Below are positions 55,271-64,000 of a stretch of DNA of 64,000 nt, one piece after another. Every line of letters begins with the position of its first letter. Position 1 is the stretch's first letter. The notes beneath the pieces are model-generated. The model did not search any database. It was not told the DNA's origin and saw nothing but the letters and a program-made list of their open reading frames with translations. The stretch covers positions 6,359,913 to 6,423,912 of the forward strand of contig OW203723.1 in assembly GCA_934045075.1 (NCBI GenBank), in the 5' to 3' direction. This DNA comes from Yponomeuta sedellus (Eukaryota; Arthropoda; Insecta; Lepidoptera; Yponomeutidae). Position numbers and translations under genes: made by a program.

Positions 55271-56247
55271 TTGTTTCGTCCATCTTTCTTCCTTCATCCT
55301 CTCCACGGGTCCAAACCAACGCAAATTCCTTTCTCAATTCTAGTCACTACATCCTGTATTCCTGGTACACAATAAACTTAAAACAAACTTTTTCTATATC
55401 GGTCCTGACGTCTTCATGAAATCAGGAAACATGTTTCGACGAATTGACAACCTCCGCCATTTTTGAAGTCGGTTAAAATAGAAGAAATATCTACTTCAGT
55501 CCTGCTATACGTTAATGCGTGCAGATAGTGTTTAATTAAAATAAGAAGCATTTGTACTCGAACTGGTTTGGTGCCAATCTTCTGTTGCTTCTTACGCTAT
55601 GTGACTATGGTGTTGAGACAATGGCGTCAGTGAAAGCCTCTCCATTCCCATTCATGATCACTTGCGTATCGTTAAGATCTCAGTTCTATTGGGCCTCAAT
55701 AGCTGTGAGTTGATGACGATAATAAGTCAAAATATCAGCTGATTACAGCGTCGTTGATTTATTATTTCGACTTTGTATGACTGGTTTAATTTTCTTTTAG
55801 ATGGCCTCGTTAAACTTTTTTGATCAATCAATTCTTTGATTGTCTTTTGTGGGATATCGTAGATACTCTTGTGGTCTGTGAATTCGACAGTTACTTATTT
55901 GACCAGCTTCATGTAACTTTATATTTCTATGTTTGTCCTTAGTTTTTGTCTGAGATTTTATAACCTTAAAAGATATCTTCATATCGTGCCGCGTTTTACC
56001 CTCCTCAGCAATTTCTCTGTCTTCTACGTTCTCAACGTTTTAACTCAGTTTATCTTTTATTTATAACATATTTTTCTTCTAAAATGTCACTACCAGTAGA
56101 CCCCAAATACCAGCCTATTTCCAACACTTCTAGATTCTTTCTAACCGGTCTATTTATCTTTGCTGTCTTTGTTTCTCATTCCAGATTATTATTTGATACA
56201 ACCTTCAACCTACCATATTCCTAATAAGTCTATTTTCTTTGTTCTAG
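55271..56247. other. 3' end of the first intron
   Basis: AT-rich DNA with increasing T/C runs (around 56130-56247) leading to the TTTTCTTTGTTCTAG acceptor. Confidence 0.55.
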
Positions 56248-56404
56248 CCTAGGCCCGTTCGAGGCAGTGGCGGCGAGCGCAGGCGGCGAGATGGTCTCCC
56301 GGCGCCGAATACTGTCGCGGTCTCGCGACGACCTCACTCAGGCCTTTGCGGCCCAGGTCGAAGAGGAAGAGGATGTGTGGTATCAAAAGGAGAAGCTTTA
56401 TAAG
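56248..56404 (+). CDS. Internal coding exon of a putative expansion/rebuff-like (Smad MH2 family) protein
   Basis: The 157-bp exon follows a polypyrimidine tract and acceptor TTGTTCTAG (AG at 56246-56247) and ends at AAG|GTAAGA (56404/56405). One base completes a split codon, then 52 codons are open with phase 0 at the end. It is GC-rich against an AT-rich intron. The product has an Ala/Gly stretch, a basic RRRILSRSRDD segment, then QAFAAQVEEEEDVWYQKEKLYK. I recall that last stretch as just ahead of the MH2 domain in insect Smad-like proteins expansion and rebuff, which are needed for chitin deposition in the tracheal lumen. That attribution is from memory and not searched. The MH2 domain itself would lie in exons beyond the window. 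A methionine codon at 56291 could serve as an alternative start if transcription began just upstream, but the open frame through the acceptor and the fit to 30273-30355 favour an internal exon. Confidence 0.75.
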
Positions 56405-59400
56405 GTAAGAGATTAACCTACTACACGCAATAGTGAGGTGACTACTCAAACTCTATAATAATCCAGAGATTAATGGAGGTTGGTTGAAGGAAGCATAGGC
56501 CACACTGCAGGGCGCTCTTTCTCTCAGAAGCGAAGTAGTCTTGAAGCTATGAGTTGATGGATCATTAGCAATGGGGGAGATTAATATATGCGTAGAGGTT
56601 GAAGGTTAAGGAACCAGTCTAATTTTTCACTCATCAGGATTCAGCTGTGAACTGTTAGTGTACCTTTGATTTTCTCATATAAAAGCAATCCAATCTGATC
56701 CACGTATATCACGTTATTATCGAAATGCATTATTCTGTTTATATGCGTGATAGATATCTAAATCAAGATACGCTGAATTAAGATACATTGCTAAACTAAT
56801 GTATTCATGTTCAACAACTACTAACAAAATTTTATTTTATATCATAATGCATATAAAATTTTTGCAAGTCAGTCTTGTATCATACTATTTATTTTGAGGC
56901 GTTACAAATTTTGCCAGTAACGCCGAGTAACATTTCAAACAATGAGAGCAACTGACACGTTCCTCGAATCTAAGCCAAAACTTCCGGGTCTTAGCTTGTC
57001 TTCCGCGATCAAATTCCAATGTGGTCTTATTTTGAAGCTTCGTCTTCGTTTTACATCTACTTAACACGGTTGGTTGCTTCCACTGCTGCATTTGGTTACA
57101 AAGATATTAATAAGCCACATTTTGTTGATTACATAACGAGAATTATAAAAGCATTTATTACTGTTACCATTCTTCTAACAGCAGATTGTTCTCAACGCGT
57201 TCTCATATTTTTACATCTGACAGGTTAGTCAAATCAAGCTGAATTGAAAGTAGTCAAGTCACAATAAGAGAATAGTGAAGCGTATAATTGCAGTGTACTT
57301 TCTAAGCATCAATCATTTGCTCGTTCTAGCGCAAGGATTCAATTCCATATGACTGGTATTATCGACAAAGTACCTATCCGTACGTCTAGTACTAGTCCCG
57401 CGGCACTTTTCACTGAAGAAAATCCGTGCAGAGAAATCCTGTTAGAAAATGTCAGTGATTTAAGTTATCGTATTTCGTTCACGTTCTTGCATTCTAAACT
57501 ACCCGGGGCTCTTTGCTGTGTATATTTTCAATGCAATTGTTTTGATCTAAGACAGATTATTTACACTGAAATCTGGGTGGTTTGAAAGCCGCAGTTATGT
57601 AATTATGCAATAAAAAACGACAATTAATAACACTATTACTTTTAAGTAAAGGCGTTAAATAAAAATTCAATATACTGAATTGAGAAATATGGTTTCTTTT
57701 TAAGGAACCTTGTTTCCAAAAACTCACGAAAAATTAGTGCCGCCTCTTCGTCTATCAGACCAATAATCTGCCACTTAGCACGCACTGCTTCGATGATTTT
57801 CAAAGGTTCGGGTTTGAGTCGAGAAATTTATTGAAAAGAGCATTTAAAAACAACATACTAGAGAATTCAATAACTATTGTTAAGGCACATTATTTTTCTT
57901 TGGCTTTCAAACCACTCAGAGTTTATGGAGTAGATATTTTTTTTTAAATCGCCAAAACCTGCTAACCTATTTTTAGCTACCATATAATTTTCTTTTATAA
58001 ATATTAATTTAAATACTGTGGTACCGTATTATTTTCCATTTCCACCTCACTGCAACCTTCAGTTCCGCGAAAAGACTTGCCTTGTGTGTTTCTTTTAGTG
58101 TCTTTGATATGTTTTTGCAACCGTTACCGACCGGCGCTAATAAGGACGTGAGAACCCAGTGTGCTATACAAAGTGCCCGCGTCTGTTCACCACGATATAG
58201 TTGTCTTGTCAACTGCCGTGATAATATCGCGAGTTTTGGTCTCCATTGCTCGTCCAGTTCCTGTTGCATTTTAGATTGCGATCTCAATTCTGTCGATGGG
58301 CTTTAAAGTGTTGTATCATTAAAGATTACTTCAGCTCTCTCTTTTCTATTAGATTACTTTAGGTGAAAGAAATAACATTTAGTATGGTTTCAATTAAGTG
58401 TGATTGTAATACATTATCCACATTATATCATGTTTAATAGCGGTCACACTTTCACTGTTGACAGGAGGCTTATGGATTTCACAGTATCTGTTATACAATT
58501 TGCGAAAGTAATGGATCACGACATGTGGTCTGTTCTAATAAGCTAACTTTCTTGTTCATTCATTTTATAGCTCGCAGAATCTTAACAAGATCTAAAACCG
58601 CAGTACACGTATAATTATCGAATTGGATCATATGTGCGTTTTCTTACGCTTCAGTTTAAAATTACTTTGTACCATAAAAATATCACTACTAATCTTCCAG
58701 AAATGACAAAACTTTTAAGTACTTATCGAAATGTTTGATCAAATACTTCGCAAGTACAACGTAACAGTTCAATATTGAATCAGCTGACGTTGATGGTAAC
58801 TGTACTGTAGCTTCCACTGACCTATTGACTGAATTCGTGACCATCACAATGAGCATTACGAATACATCTGCTTAGCCATGATTGACCTTAGCAAGTTGGT
58901 AACACAAGAATACGTATAAGCACTTAGAGTTTTGCATTACATTTCTTCTGTCCATTTTGATATTGTGTAAACTACATTATAGCTTTTAAAAACTTTTGTT
59001 TCTGTTCATCTTTTTTCATCGTTAGTTTAGTATTTCTTGTATCGTTAAATATTTGTCCGATTGTTGGAGGACCTTGCCCTAAATTGGTTTGGGATCGAAA
59101 TTAATGAGGTTGATCTGGTCTGATCTCGTTTCTTGGAATCTTTTGATGAGTGACTTTTTAAACACCATCATCATCTTCATAATGTGATTGATGATTTAAC
59201 AAACGTCATATAGAAAAAGAACATGCTTAACATAGGACTCTTCCGTAAATACATAGAAATGAAACAAGCTTAAAATGCACTCATGTGATTAAAACGATTT
59301 CGTGTACTCTCAAAATTTATATTGTGCAGTATTACAATACTTAAAAACATTGAATAATGATTCCTGAACATTTCCTTAACAAACCAAAACATCTATGTCT

Positions 59401-60130
59401 GGCGAACAAATGACAAAAAATATTGATCTCTTTTTTTTTTTTTGAAATCGTGATTCAATAAGTGTCTAGAACGTCACGATATTCTAGTTTAGTGTCTTGT
59501 ATATTATAAATACCAGTTGGTTCCAAATTCTGCGAAACGAAATTACAAAAGAGGCGTACGAATGTAGATCAAGGGCCGAAGTAAAGTTAAATTCTGTTGA
59601 AAGTCATTCTTTTCTTTTGTCTATCAGCATGAAACGTGTTGTATAAATATAAAAGACAAGCCAGTTTCTAAATGGAATAAATAAGAATAAGTTACTTATT
59701 TTGAGAAATTTTAGCAATCATAACTCAGAAATCCGAACGAATTTAGATACAATTTGCGGTTCAAATTATTGTAAAGGTGAAGTCATGCGGGGATTTTGGC
59801 ACAATTAACAAAGATGTTATAAGCCGCATGATTGTCAATGGCCACACCGGTATAATGCTAGCACTGTGGTTAAAAGAAGTTGCATTGCATGTTATGTCGT
59901 ACCTACAACGTGGTCTATTAGCCAACACCTGTCCCGCAGAGACACTGGGCTGCGTGTACATAAACTTGTACCGTATAATGGAACCACAATGTTAACAATG
60001 ATCTTTCAGAAAATTTGTCACTTGTCATGTCTGTTTTGAACTTTCCTCTAAGGTCGGTCAGAAGTGAGATGCGTTCACATGTGACTTTTTCTAAAGATTT
60101 ATATTTTTCTATGTCTTGGGAAGAATCGTC
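56405..60130. other. Intron sequence, no recognised element
   Basis: Follows the donor GTAAGA at 56405. Low-copy-looking AT-rich DNA with short chance reading frames at 57019-57228 and 57349-57585 (+) and 56885-57091 and 58009-58287 (-). None shows a recognisable domain or splice framing. No repeat family of the window recurs here until 60130. Confidence 0.5.
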
Positions 60131-60134
60131 ATTT

Positions 60135-60285
60135 TTGGTTATAGATAAATATACAGACAACACATTATTGCATAACCAGAAAAAGAATACAAACATGATT
60201 TCTTAAATCTAAGTAATGTTACACAATTGGCGGTCTTATCGCTAAGAGCGATCTCTTCCAGACAACCTTTGGATGGAGTGGATTG
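60135..60285 (-). mobile_element. Retroposon tail
   Basis: TTATAGATAAATATACAGAC, CATAACCAGAAAAAGAATAC, TTGGCGGTCTTATCGCTAAG, CAGACAACCTTTGGATGGAG. The only recognised repeat between the 56248 exon and the window end. Confidence 0.72.
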
Positions 60286-63200
60286 ATGCGGATTGGGTTA
60301 TAACACAGACTTCAAATCAATACAAGCTATAATGCATGGTATTTAGCAATATCTATTAGTTATAGATTAGTAGATGTAAAGCACATAATTATGTCAATGT
60401 CATTTGTAGGTAGATATAAAAGAGCAAGAAACTAAAGTTTCTTTAGATATAAATTAAAACGTTTTGTAGTTTATTCGCTTATACCGCCCCTATCTAAATT
60501 ACACACTTTACTCAACAAAACATTGTCCGCTTTCATATTTTTCATCTAAGATAGTAATGGCTGTCGACAATTAAATTGCGCTTAGCTCACGACTGACTCG
60601 CGTGATGCTGTGCCCATACGCTCGCCGCACCGCACGGTTCACGACATGGAATGAAAGTGAAATTGTATAAATATACAGTGTTAGCTAATGTTTCAATTAT
60701 TATTATACGCCTCTTGCGCAATAATTGGTCTGCGAGTTCTTTTGGCGGTTTTTTATGTCTTAGATTGCAGTTAAAGATAGTTTACTTTGATAAGTAAAAC
60801 TTCTTTACAAGAATAATACCCGTAGATTCGATTGTTGACTTTAATGGAATCTCAAAAATAAAGTAAACCGCCGCCCTACACAAAATACTTTGTATTTATT
60901 TCACGCATCCGTAGAATGTTTCGTACCGTTTCGAAGAACTGGTAGAGCAACATAATGTTAATGTTTTTATAATGATTCTAGCTTCATTCGCAATCGAAAC
61001 CAACCGGTCCGTTATCAAATGCAAAACCAATAATGCTTGCACACAGAGCCTGCGTTGTACGCAACAAGACAATTTTGTGGTGCTAACGTGTGCACAAGAC
61101 TTAATTGAAGTCTGATATGCAATTCAGCTATGATAAAGTCTTTGTTAGTTACTTAATTACTTTATCAAAGTTCATCTTAATTTTCTTGTCTAAGTTTGGC
61201 TTTCATTCACCTGCGAGGCAAATTAATATAATTATCACATCACTATCTGAAACTTACGTTGATTAGTACCTGTCTATATATCCTATGCTGTATATTATTA
61301 ACTTATTGCAATAACATCGCATTTACTTTCATTATCGTACTGAAGTTCAAATATTAGTTATTTGATTACAGCATCCACAATTAGCTTACTCAATATGTGT
61401 TTCCAAACGCGTTGACTTAATATGGCTGCCCGTATAGTTAACTTTGTTTGCCCTGTCATGCATGTAAAAGGTGTCTTTGTGATTTGGTCGGTTAACGATT
61501 TCTGTCAAGACAGGTGGTCGCATCTGCATGTCATAGGTCAATATTTGACATTTAAATGGTGGGAAATTACATAACTTTGTAGGTACGCAGGATGCTAACG
61601 CATCCAAGTTTCTTACGAAAAGAGCTACAACCGTGCATTACTGGTTTGGTTAGTCTTATTGCGTACGACATAACGATGGTATGCGTCTAGAAAAGGTCGC
61701 AAGCCAATATAATTTAAAGATCGGATTGTCAGATGTATTTTATAGATAATCCTGGCACAATCCTTATAAATGTCAAGTGTTTGATCAAGGTACACGATTC
61801 CGTTTTAAAAACTATGAATGGGAAATAACTGGTTGAAGTAATAAACTTTGCAGCAACGGGGTTCAAAAACGGTGTAAACTACTTTGACATTACAGATTAT
61901 TTAAATGACAAAAATGTCTGGAATTAATGCCAGTTTAATGCGTTACTACTAGTTTTTAGAATAATATGTAAACTCTGTTAACTAAGTATCAAAAGAGATT
62001 TAAAAGACTTTTTTGAAGTTTGGAGTTTTTTTTTTCAATTTCTTCTAATTTGTCAATTTTTTCTTCAATATGATCTAGATTTTGAAATGGACATTTAGTT
62101 TTACTTGTAAAGTTCAATAAGTCAGAGTTTAGGTGTAATTTTGAATGAAATTCTTTGATTTGAAGTAGCTCGGGCGAAAACTAAAGTCATTTTAACAACC
62201 TTGAAGGAAGAATGCGGACGTGCTGCAGACGATGCAACTGGTCCTTATATCCGTTTCGCGAAGTAATTTTGTACCCGTTGATTGTACAATAACAGAATAG
62301 TGGTTTATGATCCCAACATTTGCCTGACTTTTAATTGGTGGTTTATGCTGTCTTAAAGATTAAATACTTACACCAAGTGCGTGTGACCCAGAAATAAAAA
62401 CAACGATTCTCAGATATAGCTTAGTAATATAATATTGACTTATGTCTGGCATTCGCTTGCGCTTGTAAATTTTGAAGGTCCGTTGAATTCCGACCCTCAA
62501 AATGTCTGAAGTGATTACCAATGCATTGTGTTAGCCTTGATTGCATGAGTCTGAGTTTTTATACACATGATTATGCACATTTGCAATCTGCAATGCATCA
62601 ATCGTTTATCATGCATTACATGTTTCGTTGATGATTTCTAAATTACTGACGGGGACGTCAAAACCATATTGTATGTGTCACTCTTTAATCCATTTGTATT
62701 GTATTGTGCGGTCCTGCCTTCAATTAAATAAAGTTCACGAGTCTGACATTTACATGTGTGATTTCCTATTTCATCAATTCATTACAGAGAGTTTGTGTAA
62801 ACATTTATTATAGGCTGAACATTTTTCCAGTGCAATATTTAAAACAAGATGTAACTTGGTACCTGATATGAAGCAATTTCCAAAAGATATTAGATTAAAT
62901 CAAGCTACTTTATAGGTTTTACCTCATCTTGGCATTTCAAATTGAACCTCGACTCCTCAAAGTTCAAACGCTTATTCCGTTCTAAAGTTAAGCATTTACG
63001 ATTTAGGACAAAACACACAGCACAACAGAAGTATTGTAGGTACTAAAGTTACGCCTGCCTCGGATAGGCACTGGCACTTACTACGAGGCAATATTTTGAG
63101 AATTTCCAATAATATATGGATGAAAAGCCCCCAACTTAGAATGACCTTTCCTCACTGGTTAAAATATATGACCAGTTTACAAAATTATCGCAGCTAATTT

Positions 63201-63599
63201 TAAATCTAGACGAGTTACTATACTAATACGAGTATAAATAGGGATGATTTAAATTGTTTGCGCTTTATACATTACTGTACAAGTTGGAGTTGTTATTTAT
63301 TGCGGTTTTGATTCCTTTTTAAAGGTTGAGTACGAATTATTGTGAATTGCTGCATTATTAGTTTAATTGGTTTTTGATGGCCCATCTAAAATAAATATTC
63401 GTCTGAATCCCTACAAATTCTTTCTTTATAAGATCAAGAAGTGATTGGCTACTTAGTCATTTGCCTTAGTTACGACCAATTTAAGTTTATTCGGCTAAGA
63501 TCACACTAACTTAGGAAACTGTTGTTTGCCACAATAGCCACGACTCACGAGTGGTATTACACCTTTGTATCATTCGTGAAAAATCTAAATTATCGCTTC
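60286..63599. other. Intron sequence, no recognised element
   Basis: About 3.3 kb of AT-rich DNA without a convincing coding exon and without any of the repeat families seen elsewhere. Short frames at 61386-61607 (-) and 62628-62813 (+) look like chance. The next exon of the gene presumably lies beyond 64000. Confidence 0.45.
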
Positions 63600-63715
63600 A
63601 TATCGCTCTATATTGCTACGCTCTATATGACGCTATAATAGAGGGCTCTATCAAGCTCAGTAAAGGAGCTATAATATAGCTCTTTTATCGTGCTATATCA
63701 TAGCTCCTTACACAA
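63600..63715. repeat. Cluster of TATAGCTC/GAGCTATA motifs
   Basis: GCTCTATATTGCTACGCTCT, GAGCTATAATATAGCTC (a palindrome at 63667-63683) and GCTATATCATAGCTCC repeat within about 115 bp. Confidence 0.6.
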
Positions 63716-64000
63716 GTTTTACTATGTACGTATGCTATCTACTTACGAATGCTGTTGCTTGCCTATTAGTAGCGCACAGATCAGGCCCGAAATTACTTCT
63801 TTTGTTGTAATTAATTGATTATCACCGGTGTGTCTGCACCCAGGGACTTGTGTTGTAGTTTGTTGCAGCTTATCCTCAAGTTTAAATTATTTGTTTTAAC
63901 AAAAATCCGCAAAAAAACCCATCACGTGTTGCGCTTCCAGTGTCTCCTTGGAGTAGACCAGCATGTATTTCAAATATAAATTCAATTACTAGCTACAAAG

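Larger units (their letters stand above)
30356..56247 (+). other. Inferred 25.9-kb first intron
   Basis: Bounded by the donor GTATGT at 30356 and the acceptor TTGTTCTAG ending at 56247. It holds most repeats of this window, including the intact LTR element at 32143-34615, all inserted after the gene structure was in place. The intron is an inference from phase compatibility of the two exons; an unseen exon between them would split it. Confidence 0.5.

Noticed and set aside
56249..56449. Minus-strand frame overlapping the exon
   Set aside because: Antisense shadow of the GC-rich coding exon at 56248-56404, which has proper splice sites on the plus strand.
58009..58287. 92-codon minus-strand frame starting MRSQSKMQQELDEQW
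   Set aside because: Reads somewhat like protein but no domain, no splice framing and no conservation evidence; within an intron of the opposite strand.
59761..60196. Frames on both strands near 59.8-60.2 kb
   Set aside because: No known domain; one runs into a retroposon tail.
1..64000. CRISPR arrays, operons, ribosomal RNA genes
   Set aside because: The repeats are transposons and microsatellites of a eukaryotic genome; none has regularly spaced unique spacers or rRNA-like sequence.

Overview
The window reads as nuclear DNA of a moth or butterfly. It is AT-rich and poor in genes. Its interspersed repeats are ones I associate from memory with lepidopteran genomes: short Helitrons ending in CTAG, a mariner-type element, tRNA-derived SINEs, LINE 3' ends beginning with RC forms of GTCCACTGCTGGACATAG, and retroposon tails ending in (TATC)n. 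No species can be named from the sequence.

Only one protein-coding gene has good support, on the + strand. A start codon after an in-frame stop opens an 83-bp coding piece at 30273-30355, closed by a GTATGT donor. An internal coding exon follows at 56248-56404, with a TTGTTCTAG acceptor and a GTAAGA donor. The first piece ends with two bases of a codon and the second begins with one, so they join in frame across a 25.9-kb intron. The encoded basic N-terminus ends in an acidic EEEEDVWYQKEKLYK stretch, which I recall from the insect Smad-like (MH2) expansion/rebuff proteins. The rest of the gene would lie beyond position 64000.

Everything else is repeat or unrecognised non-coding DNA. 1-12 kb: LINE 3' ends, SINEs and a solo LTR carrying two tandem Helitrons. 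12.8-14.6 kb: a complete but dead mariner inside a long (ATAC)n microsatellite at the edge of a SINE. 15-30 kb: nested Helitrons, foldback MITEs, inverted retroposon dimers and a full-length SINE with 14-bp target-site duplications. 30-37 kb: the first exon, a GC-rich MITE, and a 2.47-kb LTR element with two apparently identical LTRs, a 4-bp duplication and a tRNA-Lys-type primer site but no gag or pol. 37-56 kb: more solo LTR, Helitron, SINE and LINE fragments, short perfect hairpins, and a GC-richer island near 49.75-49.91 kb. 56.4-64 kb: a second intron with few repeats.

The gene and the repeats do not form one system. The recurring theme worth attention is inverted (snap-back) duplication inside retroposon copies, seen in a SINE, a LINE and a retroposon tail. 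No operon, CRISPR array, genuine tRNA or rRNA gene was found. Boundaries of old repeats are approximate.
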